64,000 nucleotides of DNA from Massilia soli. GTDB taxonomy: Bacteria > Pseudomonadota > Gammaproteobacteria > Burkholderiales > Burkholderiaceae_D. Under the pieces are notes generated by a model, which was given only the letters and a program-made list of their open reading frames with translations, made no database searches and was not told the DNA's origin. The translations under genes were made by a program, and so were the position numbers. How positions within the stretch are numbered: the first letter of the stretch is position 1; the number at the start of each line of letters is the position of its first letter. Positions 7,997-18,818 of this stretch are shown here, piece after piece. The DNA lies in assembly GCF_016809835.1 (NCBI RefSeq), contig NZ_JAFBIL020000007.1, positions 186,001-250,000 of the forward strand. The letters are read 5' to 3'.

Positions 7997-9679
7997 TTAT
8001 CCGGTGACGGCACCTTTGCTGGCACTCGATGTCAAAGCGGCAAACTTTGCCAGCACGCCGCGGGTGTAGCGCGGCGCAGGCTGCTTCCATTCGGCGCGGC
8101 GGCGCGCGATCTCGTCGTCCGGGACGTTGAGCTGGATGAGCAACTGGTGCGCGTCGATCGTCACCGAGTCGCCTTCTTGTACCAGCGCAATCGTGCCGCC
8201 GTCGAAGGCTTCGGGCGAGACGTGCCCGACCACCATCCCCCAGGTGCCGCCCGAGAAGCGCCCGTCCGTGATCAGCCCGACCGAGTCGCCCATGCCCTTG
8301 CCAATCAGCGCGGCCGTCGGCGCCAGCATTTCCGGCATGCCCGGCCCGCCCTTGGGGCCGAGGTAGCGCATCACCAGCACATCGCCCGGCTTGATCTGGT
8401 CGGCAAGAATGGCCGCCATCGCAGACTGCTCATCGTTGAATACGCGCGCCGGACCGGTGATCACCGGATTCTTCAGCCCGGTGATCTTCGCGACACAGCC
8501 TTCGGGTGATAAATTGCCCTTCAGGATAGCCAGGTGGCCTTCGGCATACAGGGCCTTGTCGAGCGGGCGGATTACGTCCTGATTCGGGTCGAGCGCAGGC
8601 ACATTAGCAAGCTCTTCCGCGATGGTGCGGCCGGTGATCGTCATGCAATCGCCATTGAGCATGCCGCCGTCGAGGAGCAGCTTGAGCACTTGCGGGATGC
8701 CGCCGGCCTTGTGCAGATCGGTCGCGACGTATTGCCCGGACGGCTTCAGGTTGCAGATCACCGGCACCTTGCGGCGCATGCGCTCGTAGTCGTCGATGGT
8801 CCATTCAACTTCGGCCGCATGGGCAATCGCCAGGTAATGCAGCACCGCATTGGTCGAGCCACCCGTCGCCATGATCAGCGCGACCGCGTTCTCGATCGAG
8901 GCGCGGGTGATGATGTCGCGCGGCTTGAGGTCGCGCTTGACGGCTTCCACCAGCACACGTGCGGACTCGGCCGCCGAGCCGACCTTTTCATCGTCCGGGT
9001 TGGCCATCGTCGACGAGTACATCAGCGACATGCCCAGCGCTTCGAACGATGACGACATCGTGTTGGCGGTGTACATGCCGCCGCACGAGCCCGACGACGG
9101 GCAGGCATTGCGCTCGATGCCGTCGAAGTCTTCTTTCGACATGCGTCCGGCGGTGAATTCGCCGACCGCTTCGAACGAGGATACGATGGTCAGGTCCTTG
9201 CCCTTCCAGTTGCCCGGCTTGATGGTGCCGCCATAGACGTAAATGGCCGGCACATTGGTGCGCGCCATGGCGATCATCCCGCCCGGCATGTTCTTGTCGC
9301 AGCCGCCAATCGCCATGACACCGTCCATCCATTGCCCGTTGACCGCGGTTTCGATGCAGTCAGCGATCACTTCGCGCGAGATCAGCGAATACTTCATGCC
9401 TTCGGTGCCCATCGACATGCCGTCCGAAATGGTTGGCGTGCCGAATACTTGCGGGTTCGCGCCCGCTTCGCGCACGGCGCTGATGGCGATGTCGGCCAGT
9501 TTTTGCAGCCCCGAGTTGCATGGCGTGATGGTCGAATGGCCGTTGGCGATGCCGATCATCGGCTTGTCGAAATCGGCTTCCTGGTAGCCCAGCGCGTAGT
9601 ACATCGAGCGATTCGGGCTGCGGGCGATGCCCTCGGTAACGTTGCGGGATCGGCGGTTGTAGCGCGGCGTGTCGGCCAT
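7997..9679 (-). CDS. ilvD: Dihydroxy-acid dehydratase
   Basis: IlvD dehydrates 2,3-dihydroxy-isovalerate and 2,3-dihydroxy-3-methylvalerate in valine and isoleucine synthesis using an Fe-S cluster. The 560-aa protein has the cluster and active-site motifs CDKNMPGG and [15 protein letters not shown], and [14 protein letters not shown]. The start at 9679 ([14 protein letters not shown]) has a good ribosome site (AGGAGT). An earlier in-frame ATG at 9784 lies inside the divergent LysR control region and is rejected. The gene is divergent from a LysR regulator that may control it. Confidence 0.95.
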   Translation of the reverse strand: MADTPRYNRRSRNVTEGIARSPNRSMYYALGYQEADFDKPMIGIANGHSTITPCNSGLQKLADIAISAVREAGANPQVFGTPTISDGMSMGTEGMKYSLISREVIADCIETAVNGQWMDGVMAIGGCDKNMPGGMIAMARTNVPAIYVYGGTIKPGNWKGKDLTIVSSFEAVGEFTAGRMSKEDFDGIERNACPSSGSCGGMYTANTMSSSFEALGMSLMYSSTMANPDDEKVGSAAESARVLVEAVKRDLKPRDIITRASIENAVALIMATGGSTNAVLHYLAIAHAAEVEWTIDDYERMRRKVPVICNLKPSGQYVATDLHKAGGIPQVLKLLLDGGMLNGDCMTITGRTIAEELANVPALDPNQDVIRPLDKALYAEGHLAILKGNLSPEGCVAKITGLKNPVITGPARVFNDEQSAMAAILADQIKPGDVLVMRYLGPKGGPGMPEMLAPTAALIGKGMGDSVGLITDGRFSGGTWGMVVGHVSPEAFDGGTIALVQEGDSVTIDAHQLLIQLNVPDDEIARRRAEWKQPAPRYTRGVLAKFAALTSSASKGAVTG

Positions 9680-9752
9680 GGTGGACTCCTGTTTTCTGAT
9701 CTTGTCAGAATGCCTCCGACACGGTAGCAAGTCAAATACCGAATACATAGCG

Positions 9753-9805
9753 CTGTGATACTCTACGCATATCACAGGCAGCATATTGAAACGAAACGCA
9801 TATCA
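9753..9805. promoter_or_regulatory. Candidate LysR operator region between ilvD and the LysR gene
   Basis: CTGTGATA (9753-9760) and TATCACAG (9770-9777) form a perfect 8-bp dyad with 9 bases between. The decamer ACGCATATCA occurs at 9765-9774 and again at 9796-9805, 31 bases apart, about three helical turns. This layout fits a LysR regulation-binding site plus activation site directly upstream of the regulator's GTG start. The assignment is inferred from symmetry and position. Confidence 0.55.
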
Positions 9806-10702
9806 GTGAATATCGAGCTACGCCAACTACGCTATTTCGTGGCCGTCGCCGAAGAGCTCCACTTCGGCAAGGCGGCCGATCGCCTGCACATGACCCAGCC
9901 GCCGCTGTCGCAAGCGATCCAGACGCTGGAAGACATGCTTGGCACGCTGCTGTTCATCCGCAGCCGCCGCGCCGTGGCGCTCACGCCCGCGGGTGAGGCG
10001 TTATTGCCCGAAGCGCGCCGCATGCTCGCCCAGGCGGCGGAGCTTCCCGGCCTGGTGACGCGCGCGGCCGGCGGCGAATCGGGCCGCCTTGCGCTCGCGT
10101 TCGTGTCCTCCGCCGACTACAGCGTACTGCCGCCCTTCCTGCGCAACTATCGCGCGGCTTTCCCGCAAGTCCAGATTGTGCTGCAGGAAGCCACCTCGGA
10201 CGTCCAGGTCGATGACTTGCTGCGCGAGCGCGTCGATGCGGGACTGATCATTCCGCCGCTGCCGGAGAAAGCCGAGGGCGTGCTCGACTACCTCAAGGTT
10301 CTCGACGAACCGCTGATCCTGGCCGCTCCCGCCGGCCTCGACGGCCTGGGCAAGCCCGGCGCCGTCTGGCTGAAAGACCTGCCACGGATTCCGCTGATCA
10401 TTTTCCCGCGCCCGATCGCACCGGCCTTGCACGACGCCATCCTCGCCGTTTTCCGCGCGGCAGGCATCACGCCGCAGATCGGACAGGAGGCGATCCAGAT
10501 GCAGACCATCGTCAGTCTCGTTTCGGCAGGCATGGGGTTGGCACTTGTGCCACAATCCGTCAGTAACTTGATGCGACCCGGCGTAGAATACCGGGCGCTG
10601 CACGACCCGACACCGCTGGTGGAAACCGGCCTGGCCTGGCGCCGCGATAACCCGTCACCCGTGCTGCAAGGCTTCCTCGACTTATTAAGAAAGAATATAT
10701 AG
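9806..10702 (+). CDS. LysR-family transcriptional regulator
   Basis: A 298-aa regulator. The winged helix-turn-helix is at residues 1-62 ([20 protein letters not shown], then [16 protein letters not shown]), followed by a periplasmic-binding-like effector domain. The GTG at 9806 gives the standard LysR start and length; the frame is open further upstream but lacks a better start. It is divergent from ilvD, with a dyad and direct repeats between them, so it may regulate ilvD or itself. The inducer cannot be read from sequence. lgt starts 2 bases after its stop. Confidence 0.9.
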   Translation: MNIELRQLRYFVAVAEELHFGKAADRLHMTQPPLSQAIQTLEDMLGTLLFIRSRRAVALTPAGEALLPEARRMLAQAAELPGLVTRAAGGESGRLALAFVSSADYSVLPPFLRNYRAAFPQVQIVLQEATSDVQVDDLLRERVDAGLIIPPLPEKAEGVLDYLKVLDEPLILAAPAGLDGLGKPGAVWLKDLPRIPLIIFPRPIAPALHDAILAVFRAAGITPQIGQEAIQMQTIVSLVSAGMGLALVPQSVSNLMRPGVEYRALHDPTPLVETGLAWRRDNPSPVLQGFLDLLRKNI

Positions 10703-10704
10703 AC

Positions 10705-11514
10705 ATGCTGACCCATCCGATGCCGGATCCCGTTGCCCTCCAACTTGGCCCTGTCGCCATCCATTGGTATGGCTTGATGTACGTGGTCGCTTTCGGCCTC
10801 TTCCTGTTGCTGGGACGCGTGCGCATCAAGCAGCCGCACATTGCCGCTCAGGGCTGGAAGAAAGAGGACCTCGACGACATGCTGTTCTACGGCATGCTTG
10901 GGGTGGTGGTCGGCGGCCGGCTGGGCGAAGTGCTGTTCTATCAACCCGCGCATTTCTTCGCCAATCCGATCGATATTTTCAAGATCTGGCAGGGCGGCAT
11001 GTCGTTCCACGGCGGCTTCCTCGGCGTGCTGGTAGCGATGTCGCTGTGGGCGCGCAAGTCAAAACGCAATGTGCTCGACGTCTGGGATTTCATCGCCCCG
11101 CTGGTGCCGCTTGGTTACGCCGCTGGCCGCATCGGCAACTTCATCAACGCCGAACTGCCCGGCCGCATCGCCGATGCCAGCCTGCCGTGGGCAATGCTGT
11201 GGCCTGGTGTCGAGGGGCCGCGCCATCCATCGCCGCTGTACCAGGCGCTGGTCGATGGCCTGCTGGTGTTTATCTTGCTGTGGATGTACTCACGCAAGGC
11301 GCGCCCGCGCCTGGCGGTCGGCGCGGTGTTCACGCTCCTGTACGGCTGCGCACGCTTCTTCACTGAGTACTTCCGCGTGCCGGACTGGCAAGTGACGGTT
11401 GCGGGCCTGCCGATCACGTCTGGCCAGATGCTGTCGCTGCCGATGATCATCGCCGCCATCGCGATGCTGGTATGGACGTACTCGCGCGAAGGCCGCGCAC
11501 CTGCGCGGGCTTAA
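10705..11514 (+). CDS. lgt: Prolipoprotein diacylglyceryl transferase
   Basis: Lgt transfers diacylglycerol from phosphatidylglycerol to the lipobox Cys of prolipoproteins in the inner membrane, the first step of lipoprotein maturation. The 269-aa protein has seven hydrophobic segments and the Lgt signature [10 protein letters not shown] at residues 141-150. The conserved HGG motif is present in [11 protein letters not shown]. It starts 2 bases after the LysR gene and ends 5 bases before a GNAT gene, so the three are likely co-transcribed. Confidence 0.95.
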   Translation: MLTHPMPDPVALQLGPVAIHWYGLMYVVAFGLFLLLGRVRIKQPHIAAQGWKKEDLDDMLFYGMLGVVVGGRLGEVLFYQPAHFFANPIDIFKIWQGGMSFHGGFLGVLVAMSLWARKSKRNVLDVWDFIAPLVPLGYAAGRIGNFINAELPGRIADASLPWAMLWPGVEGPRHPSPLYQALVDGLLVFILLWMYSRKARPRLAVGAVFTLLYGCARFFTEYFRVPDWQVTVAGLPITSGQMLSLPMIIAAIAMLVWTYSREGRAPARA

Positions 11515-11519
11515 GCGAC

Positions 11520-12077
11520 ATGGCTGGCTTCGCCATCCGGGTAGCCGAAGACCGCGACTTGCCTGCCCTGCCGGCGCTGATTGCAGCGGCGGTCGGCACG
11601 CTGCAAAAGTCGTTCCTGACCGATGCCCAGATTGAAGCCAGCCGCGCCATCATGGGACTCGATACCCAGCTGGTGCGTGACGGCACCTACTTCGTCGTGG
11701 AATGCGAAGGACGGCTGATCGGATGCGGCGGCTGGAGCAAGCGCGCCACGCTGTACGGCGGCGACAACAGCGTGCACGCACGCGACCCGGCCTTGCTCGA
11801 CCCGACGCGCGACCCGGCGCGGGTGCGCGCGATGTACACGCACCCCGAGTTCGCACGCCGGGGCGTGGCAAAACTCATCCTGTTAAGCTGTGAGACAGCC
11901 GCAGCCGCCGAAGGTTTCACGCGTGTGGGGTTAATGGCCACGCTGAGCGGCGTGCCGCTGTACGAAGTGAGCGCTTACCACGCGCTGGCGCCCAATCCGG
12001 TCGACGTCAACGGGGTTGAAATCCCGTTGATCCGGATGGAGAAATCGCTTATCACGGGTTCAATGCCGCGCGCTTAG
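11520..12077 (+). CDS. GNAT-family N-acetyltransferase
   Basis: A 185-aa acetyl-CoA-dependent acetyltransferase. The acetyl-CoA-binding motif A is MYTHPEFARRGVAKLIL (usual form V-P-xxRGxGxG, here RRGVAK). Preceding strands read FVVECEGRLIGCGGW. The substrate is unknown. The ATG at 11520 follows the lgt stop by 5 bases; in-frame upstream starts lie inside lgt. It is convergent with the S9 peptidase gene. Confidence 0.82.
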   Translation: MAGFAIRVAEDRDLPALPALIAAAVGTLQKSFLTDAQIEASRAIMGLDTQLVRDGTYFVVECEGRLIGCGGWSKRATLYGGDNSVHARDPALLDPTRDPARVRAMYTHPEFARRGVAKLILLSCETAAAAEGFTRVGLMATLSGVPLYEVSAYHALAPNPVDVNGVEIPLIRMEKSLITGSMPRA

Positions 12078-12091
12078 TCGCGACCGCCCTG

Positions 12092-14044
12092 TCAGGGTGG
12101 CGTTTTCGGCGCGGCTGCCGGGGTTGGAGTGGTTTCGCCGGGTCCGATATGCTTGGCAAGAAACGCGGTCATCGCATTGTAGTAGGTGTGCAGGTTGGCG
12201 CGTGTGGAAGTGCCGTGGCCTTCACCTTCAAACTTCCGCCACTCAACCCGCTTGCCATTCACGATAAGGGCGTCGCGCAGTTTCTCTCCATGGATAATCG
12301 GCACAATCTGGTCTTCGTCACCATGCATCAACAGCACAGGCGCGACGATTCGGCCTGCGTGCTTGAGCGGCGACACCTGGTCGAACTGCTGCTTGTTGAG
12401 TTTCGGGTCGCCGATCCGGTGACGCAGGACCGCGGCGGCGGCTTTATTGGAATTGCGATTTGAAGAGTCACGGAACATCAGCTCCAGGTCAGCCACCCCT
12501 GCAAAGCTGATACCGCAACGATACAGCTCGGGGGTTTTGGCCAGGCCCCACATCGCCGCATAACCGCCATAGCTGGCGCCGTAGATGCAAATCCGCTTAG
12601 GGTCCGCGATGCCTTTCTTGATCAGGTACTCGACCCCGGCAGTGACGTCGTCCTGCATCCCGAGCCCCCACTGCCCGTAGCCGGCCTCCTCGTATTTCCT
12701 GCCGAAGCCGGTGGAGCCGCGGAACTGGGGCTGGAATACCGCATATCCCTTCGCCGCGAGCATCTGCACTTCGGGATTGAACCCCCACTCATCACGCTCG
12801 GTTGGACCACCGTGGATCATGACGACCGTAGGCAAGGGACGCGTTTTCACGTCGGGCAAGGTCAGGAACGCGGGTACCACAAAGCCGTCGCTGACTGGGT
12901 AAGACATGCTTGCCATCGGCCGCATCGATTCCGGATGAATGGTCGAATGGTAGCTGCCGACATGGCGCAGCGACATGGCGGCGACGTTCAGGACGTACCA
13001 GGCGCCCGGATCGACATCGCTTCGCGAATGTACCAGTACATTACTTTTCAAATCGCCGTTCAATACATTGTGGTGTTTCGGGAACAGCTTATCGATCGCT
13101 TTTTGCAGGGCAGCCCATTCGGGATTGAACCACACCTGGGTTTGCCGCATGCCGCTGGTCGACACCAGCTCGAAGGTTGATTTATCCATCCCTACCGCGC
13201 GCACGATGTCGAGCGAGGGGTGCCCGGCCATCATCTCGCCGATGGATTTAGTCTGGGTGTTGTATTCGAAAATAGCGTAGGTATCCCGTCCTCGCCGCGA
13301 AGAAATCACGATGGTGTTTTCCTGGGCCGGTACGTGCAGCGGGATCCAGAAATCGTCGACGACCCTGGATTCCTCCAGCTTCTGCCAATCCTGTTTGCCC
13401 GGCGGCTTGAACCAGTTGGTGATGGTCGTCGCATCTTTCCAAAAGGACGAATCGATCATGGTGACTGCGCGCGGCTCGCCCCGCGCATCGAATGCATACG
13501 CGATCGGCTTGCCGCTCATGGGAAAACTCAGGTGGTCCTTGCGCCCGTTGCGGGCGTTCACGCGGACCAGCGACATATCGTCGAGGTCCGCGTAGGCCAT
13601 GACCATCGGCGCTGCCGGATCGGAGCCTGGAAGGCTCCTGATCACCCGATCGCCAAGATTGGCGACAAACTTCCCATCGCGGGTTATCGCATCGGCGCCT
13701 TTGTTATAGTTGATCGCCAGCAGGTCATTGCCGATCCAGTGCACGGCCAATGGTACTTTGCTGAATGTCCAAAAACCATCGCGCCCCTTCTTGTTCTTGG
13801 CGACGGGCTTGAACTTCAGGTCAGCCACGTCCGCAACCATTACCGTCGAATCGCCGTCCTCGTATCGGATCATGGCGATATATTGACCGTTAGGCGAGAG
13901 CGCTGCAAATGTCGTACCGGGCAAATACGGCAGGTCGGCAAAAATCACAGGTGCCGGCGCGGATGTCGCAGGGCTGATAACCGGCTCGGCATGCGCCAGC
14001 GCGCCGATGGCCAGCATGAGAAGGGACGACGCTAGTTTGAACAT
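12092..14044 (-). CDS. Exported prolyl-oligopeptidase-family (S9) serine peptidase
   Basis: A 650-aa secreted peptidase with signal peptide MFKLASSLLMLAIGALAHA. A beta-propeller-like N-terminal region (about residues 35-370) precedes an alpha/beta-hydrolase domain. The catalytic Ser is in CIYGASYGGYAAMWG, the Asp in LLMHGDEDQIVP and the His in EGEGHGTS, in the S9 order. This resembles the S9C acylaminoacyl/dipeptidyl peptidase group that trims peptides in the periplasm. It is a single minus-strand gene between a convergent GNAT gene and a permease gene. Confidence 0.9.
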   Translation of the reverse strand: MFKLASSLLMLAIGALAHAEPVISPATSAPAPVIFADLPYLPGTTFAALSPNGQYIAMIRYEDGDSTVMVADVADLKFKPVAKNKKGRDGFWTFSKVPLAVHWIGNDLLAINYNKGADAITRDGKFVANLGDRVIRSLPGSDPAAPMVMAYADLDDMSLVRVNARNGRKDHLSFPMSGKPIAYAFDARGEPRAVTMIDSSFWKDATTITNWFKPPGKQDWQKLEESRVVDDFWIPLHVPAQENTIVISSRRGRDTYAIFEYNTQTKSIGEMMAGHPSLDIVRAVGMDKSTFELVSTSGMRQTQVWFNPEWAALQKAIDKLFPKHHNVLNGDLKSNVLVHSRSDVDPGAWYVLNVAAMSLRHVGSYHSTIHPESMRPMASMSYPVSDGFVVPAFLTLPDVKTRPLPTVVMIHGGPTERDEWGFNPEVQMLAAKGYAVFQPQFRGSTGFGRKYEEAGYGQWGLGMQDDVTAGVEYLIKKGIADPKRICIYGASYGGYAAMWGLAKTPELYRCGISFAGVADLELMFRDSSNRNSNKAAAAVLRHRIGDPKLNKQQFDQVSPLKHAGRIVAPVLLMHGDEDQIVPIIHGEKLRDALIVNGKRVEWRKFEGEGHGTSTRANLHTYYNAMTAFLAKHIGPGETTPTPAAAPKTPP

Positions 14045-14108
14045 GACGGGTTATTAAAATTACAAACTCGTCAATACTATTCGTTGCATCCAGGAAAGGC
14101 AAGCGTTG

Positions 14109-14912
14109 TCAGGAAAAGGCCTTCCACAACATATAGGCCGCGAGCGCATACAGGATCACCGCGAATATCCGCTTCAGCTTCGCCACCGGCATTTTATGCG
14201 CGGCGCGCGCGCCCATCGGCGCCATCGTCACGCTCGCCGCGGCGATAACGGCCAGCGCCGGCAAATAAATATACCCGAGCGAGTATTCCGGCAGGCGCGG
14301 CTCGCCCATTCCAAAATAAACGTTCGACAGCGTGCCGGCCAGCGCGATCGGGAATCCGAGCGCTGCGCTGGTCGCAACCGCGTTATGAATTTTGACGTTA
14401 CACCAGGCCATAAACGGCACCGAGATAAATCCCCCGCCTGCGCCAACCAGGCCGGCAACGATGCCGATCACACCGCCTGCTGCAAACATGCCCGGGGCCT
14501 TGGGCAGATCGCGCGACGCATTCGGCTTTTTATTCACCAGCATCTGGGTTGCCGAGAACGCGACAAACAGCGCGAACACCAGCGCCAGCGCGGACGTATC
14601 GAGCTGCTTGCCGATCCAGGGACCGATCCACGAACCTATCAGGATTCCCGGCGCCAGCTTGCGCACGACCGGCCACAACACCGCGCCATGCTTGTGGTGC
14701 GCGCGTACCGATGACAGCGACGTGAACATGATGGTCGCCAGCGATGTCGCAATCGCCATGTGTACGACCAGCTCGGGAGGAAAGCCGCGCGAGGTTAAAA
14801 TCATCGTGAGGAAGGGCACCAGCACCATGCCGCCGCCGATGCCCAGCAGGCCGGCGGCATAGCCGCCCGCCGTTCCCATCACGAGGAGCATTGCGATCAA
14901 GCCGACATCCAT
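14109..14912 (-). CDS. TauE/SafE-family anion exporter-like permease
   Basis: A 267-aa inner-membrane protein with about eight hydrophobic segments and the two glycine-rich family repeats, GLLGIGGGMVLVPFLT near the N-terminus and GLVGAGGGFISVPFMAW in the middle. Members move sulfite, sulfonates or other organic anions. No sulfur or taurine genes adjoin it, so its substrate is unknown. The 167-base gap to the EVE gene shows nothing recognisable. Confidence 0.88.
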   Translation of the reverse strand: MDVGLIAMLLVMGTAGGYAAGLLGIGGGMVLVPFLTMILTSRGFPPELVVHMAIATSLATIMFTSLSSVRAHHKHGAVLWPVVRKLAPGILIGSWIGPWIGKQLDTSALALVFALFVAFSATQMLVNKKPNASRDLPKAPGMFAAGGVIGIVAGLVGAGGGFISVPFMAWCNVKIHNAVATSAALGFPIALAGTLSNVYFGMGEPRLPEYSLGYIYLPALAVIAAASVTMAPMGARAAHKMPVAKLKRIFAVILYALAAYMLWKAFS

Positions 14913-15079
14913 CAGGTGGCGCTCCGTCGTGCGGCAATCTTACTCATTGATTTCATGCGATAGTTTCCTGACTGAATCCATCCATTCTACGCCGGACGAC
15001 CAGCCAGGGAGAATATGCGGCGCCGTTTACCTGCGCTGCCTGTATCCAGGATGGGATGATGGCCCGGAATGGCCAATAG

Positions 15080-15547
15080 CTAGCTGGCCGCGCGAAGCCG
15101 CTTGAGTACTGCCTTCCACTGCCCCGCGCTGACCGGCGTAATCGACAGCCGGCTGCCCTTTTGCAGCAGCACCATGTCTTCCAGCTCCGCCATGGTGCGC
15201 ATTTCCGACAGCGGCAGATAGCTGCCCTGTTCGACTGCCTTGACGTCGACCGATACCCAGCGCGGCTGCTCAGGCGTGGCTTTCGGATCGTAATAGTGGC
15301 TTTTCTTGTCGAATTGCGAGGCGTCGGGATACGGGTCGCTGACCACTTCCGCAATCCCGGCCACGCCAGGCACCGCGCAGCTGGAGTGATAGAACAGGAC
15401 GCCGTCGCCGACCTTCATCTGGTCGCGCATGAAATTACGTGCCTGGTAATTGCGCACGCCGAACCACGCCACCGTTTTTCCAGGCGCCGCCAGCACGTCC
15501 GCGAAGCTGACTTCGTCCGGTTCCGATTTCATCAGCCAATACGCCAT
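15080..15547 (-). CDS. EVE-domain protein (Thy28-like)
   Basis: A 155-aa single EVE domain, a PUA-like fold thought to bind modified bases in nucleic acids. It begins MAYWLMKSEPDEVSFADV, contains WFGVRNYQARNFMRDQMKVG and VLFYHSSCAVPGVAGIAEVV, and ends in the family KAVLKRL region. An in-frame ATG at 15610 was rejected because it lies in the 6S RNA terminator and the extension is not family-like. It lies downstream of the 6S RNA gene, as often seen in betaproteobacteria. Confidence 0.92.
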   Translation of the reverse strand: MAYWLMKSEPDEVSFADVLAAPGKTVAWFGVRNYQARNFMRDQMKVGDGVLFYHSSCAVPGVAGIAEVVSDPYPDASQFDKKSHYYDPKATPEQPRWVSVDVKAVEQGSYLPLSEMRTMAELEDMVLLQKGSRLSITPVSAGQWKAVLKRLRAAS

Positions 15548-15590
15548 CCGCACTCCCCGTTGAAAGTTGGCGCGAGAAATACGCGCCCAT

Positions 15591-15633
15591 AAAAAAAAGC
15601 GGTTGCGCATCGAATGCTTGCAACCGCTTTTGG
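15591..15633 (-). terminator. Rho-independent terminator of the 6S RNA transcript
   Basis: Read on the minus strand, AAGCGGTTGC and GCAACCGCTT form a 10-bp stem followed by a run of eight T. It lies directly downstream of the mature 6S RNA end and upstream of the EVE gene. Confidence 0.85.
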
Positions 15634-15635
15634 AA

Positions 15636-15815
15636 TAAGAGCCCCGCCTGTGCCGTTTTTGCCGGCATCCCGAACCTGATGGTTCAAGGTGGTCACAGTT
15701 AGTTCAATTTCGGGTTCGTCGGACTAGCGACGCTCACGCCCATCGAACAAAATTCCGCAACCGATGCACATAAATGGTTCAAGGAATATATGGCAATCGC
15801 GAACACCGCAGGGTG
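15636..15815 (-). ncRNA. ssrS: 6S RNA
   Basis: About 180 bases on the minus strand resemble 6S RNA, which binds sigma-70 RNA polymerase in stationary phase. Near the 5' end is GCGGTGTTCGCGATTG, comparable to GAGATGTTCGCAAGCG in E. coli. Near the 3' end are AGTCCGACGAACCC and CACCTTGAACC, followed by GGTTC and GCCGGC, in the same order as E. coli 6S (GGTCCGTCCGAGAAG, CACCTTGAACC, GGGTTCA, GCGGCGGC). The ends can pair to close the long hairpin. A strong promoter, a terminator and the zapA neighbour support it. Exact ends are estimates. Confidence 0.85.
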
Positions 15816-15821
15816 GAACGA

Positions 15822-15849
15822 AGTTTACTCCGATGTGTCGCCGTGTCAA
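15822..15849 (-). promoter_or_regulatory. Sigma-70 promoter of 6S RNA
   Basis: TTGACA (15849-15844), a 16-base spacer and TAAACT (15827-15822) on the minus strand. The -35 is perfect consensus. It lies 15 bases downstream of the zapA stop and places the transcript start near 15815. Confidence 0.8.
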
Positions 15850-15863
15850 ACGAATTTGGGCTG

Positions 15864-16178
15864 TTAAAACAGATTTTCTTGCGGCGTGAGCGCGCTGTCC
15901 AACACGGTATGCATCGCGCTCAGTTTCTGCTTGACTTCCAGGATCGACATGTCCGAAAGCGGGCCGCCTTGCGGCGATTTTACCGACAGGAATTCGGCCG
16001 CGACGCTGATCGCCGCCATGACGGCAATACGGTCGTTGCCCTTCACCTTGCCGGAGTCGCGCAGCGCGGTCATGCGGGCGTCGAGGTAGGACACCGCCTC
16101 TCTCAGCGTGGCCTGCTCGCCCTCCTTGCACACCAGGCGATACGGGGTACCCATGATGGTAACGTCGAGATGGATCAT
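15864..16178 (-). CDS. zapA: Cell division protein ZapA
   Basis: ZapA bundles and stabilises FtsZ filaments at the division ring. The 104-aa protein starts MIHLDVTIMGTPYRLVCKEG and continues with LREAVSYLDARMTALRDSGKV and DRIAVMAAISVAAEFL, the standard ZapA N-terminal domain and coiled coil. Its ATG overlaps the upstream gene's stop by 4 bases. The 6S RNA promoter follows immediately downstream. Confidence 0.93.
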   Translation of the reverse strand: MIHLDVTIMGTPYRLVCKEGEQATLREAVSYLDARMTALRDSGKVKGNDRIAVMAAISVAAEFLSVKSPQGGPLSDMSILEVKQKLSAMHTVLDSALTPQENLF

Positions 16179-16408
16179 TGGGCGGCCTCTTTGATGGTTG
16201 CGTCGTCGTCGGCGTCAGGCGCGGGCAGTTGGGCCAGCAGCGCCTCGACCCGGCGCTGAGCCTCGGACAGGCGCTCCATGAAGGCTTCGTTCTCACGCCC
16301 CAGCAGGGCATTCGATTGGCGCAGCAGGGCATTTTCGCGGCGGAGCGACGTCGTCAGCTCGGCAAGCCGGTCGATTTTTTCGGATAGGTCTTGGAATTCG
16401 GAAATCAT
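16175..16408 (-). CDS. ZapB-like coiled-coil cell division protein
   Basis: A 77-aa, mainly coiled-coil protein (ISEFQDLSEKIDRLAELTTS, then LRRENALLRQSNALLGREN) with a Pro/Asp-rich tail. Its place immediately upstream of zapA with a 4-base overlap, its size and its heptads fit the ZapB/DUF904-type partner that links ZapA to the chromosome. The internal ATG at 16408 (MISEF) is preferred to one at 16444. The 16409-16725 gap beyond it holds the groES promoter and CIRCE; no separate zapB promoter was assigned. Confidence 0.78.
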   Translation of the reverse strand: MISEFQDLSEKIDRLAELTTSLRRENALLRQSNALLGRENEAFMERLSEAQRRVEALLAQLPAPDADDDATIKEAAQ

Positions 16409-16560
16409 CCCGTAACTATAGTGGTGGCGGGGAATTTCCGTCAACCGATTCAGTACGTTAGGGGACTTTATTCATGCAATCTGTACGACAACAGTTTCCG
16501 CCAGGCGAGCATGACGTTTGCGCAAGATCAAGGGTATTAGTTAAATAAAACACTTAGCGC

Positions 16561-16590
16561 CTTGAAAACCACCCTGACCGTCCCTATAAT
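16561..16590 (+). promoter_or_regulatory. groESL promoter, overlapping sigma-70 and sigma-32-like elements
   Basis: TTGAAA (16562-16567), 17 bases and TATAAT (16585-16590) make an almost perfect sigma-70 promoter. The same bases read CTTGAAA (16561-16567), 14 bases and CCCTATAA (16582-16589), close to the sigma-32 consensus CTTGAAA-N11-16-CCCCATNT. The CIRCE operator begins at the last base of the -10. Confidence 0.85.
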
Positions 16591-16616
16591 TAGCACTCGT
16601 TAGTAGAGAGTGCTAA
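16590..16616. promoter_or_regulatory. CIRCE element, HrcA operator
   Basis: A perfect TTAGCACTC-N9-GAGTGCTAA inverted repeat, identical to the CIRCE consensus. HrcA bound here would block the overlapping promoter until heat shock. hrcA itself is not in the window. Confidence 0.97.
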
Positions 16617-16725
16617 CAACTCTTTCTGGCCGTTGCAGTCTCTGGAACGGCACGTATGCGGCAGGAAACGGCCCCGCTGTTTCCGTCGACAGTAAGTCAA
16701 ACCATTGAAAACTAAGGAGTTTTGC

Positions 16726-17016
16726 ATGAACCTTCGCCCTTTGCACGATCGCGTCATCGTCAAGCGTCTCGACCAGGAAACCAAAACCGCGTCCGGCCTG
16801 ATCATCCCTGATGCAGCCGCTGAAAAGCCGGACCAGGGCGAGATCCTCGCTGTCGGCAACGGTAAAGTGCAGGAAAACGGCAATGTGCGTCCGCTGGAAG
16901 TCAAAGTTGGCGACCGCGTACTGTTCGGCAAATACTCGGGCCAGAGCGTCAAGGTTGAAGGCGAAGAACTGCTCGTGATGCGCGAAGAAGACATCATGGC
17001 CGTGCTGGTCAAGTAA
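16726..17016 (+). CDS. groES: Co-chaperonin GroES
   Basis: The 96-aa heptameric lid of the GroEL chamber. It begins [18 protein letters not shown], has the mobile-loop region [20 protein letters not shown], and ends [17 protein letters not shown]. The ATG at 16726 has an AAGGAG ribosome site. It is controlled by the upstream promoter and CIRCE element and followed 47 bases later by groEL. Confidence 0.97.
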   Translation: MNLRPLHDRVIVKRLDQETKTASGLIIPDAAAEKPDQGEILAVGNGKVQENGNVRPLEVKVGDRVLFGKYSGQSVKVEGEELLVMREEDIMAVLVK

Positions 17017-17033
17017 TCAGCGGCACCGTTTGA

Positions 17034-18713
<1,680 letters not shown>

Positions 18714-18762
18714 TTTTGCCGGACAGGGGCGCTTGTTCCAGGCGCCCTGCTCCCAGCAGCAC

Positions 18763-18799
18763 AAAAAAAGCCTGCAAGGTTACGCCTTGCAGGCTTTTT
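18763..18799 (+). terminator. Terminator of groESL
   Basis: AAGCCTGCAAGG and CCTTGCAGGCTT form a 12-bp stem with a TTACG loop, followed by a T run and preceded by an A run. It could also work for transcription from the opposite side. Confidence 0.9.
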
Positions 18800-18818
18800 C
18801 AATGTGCTCGCGACCCCC

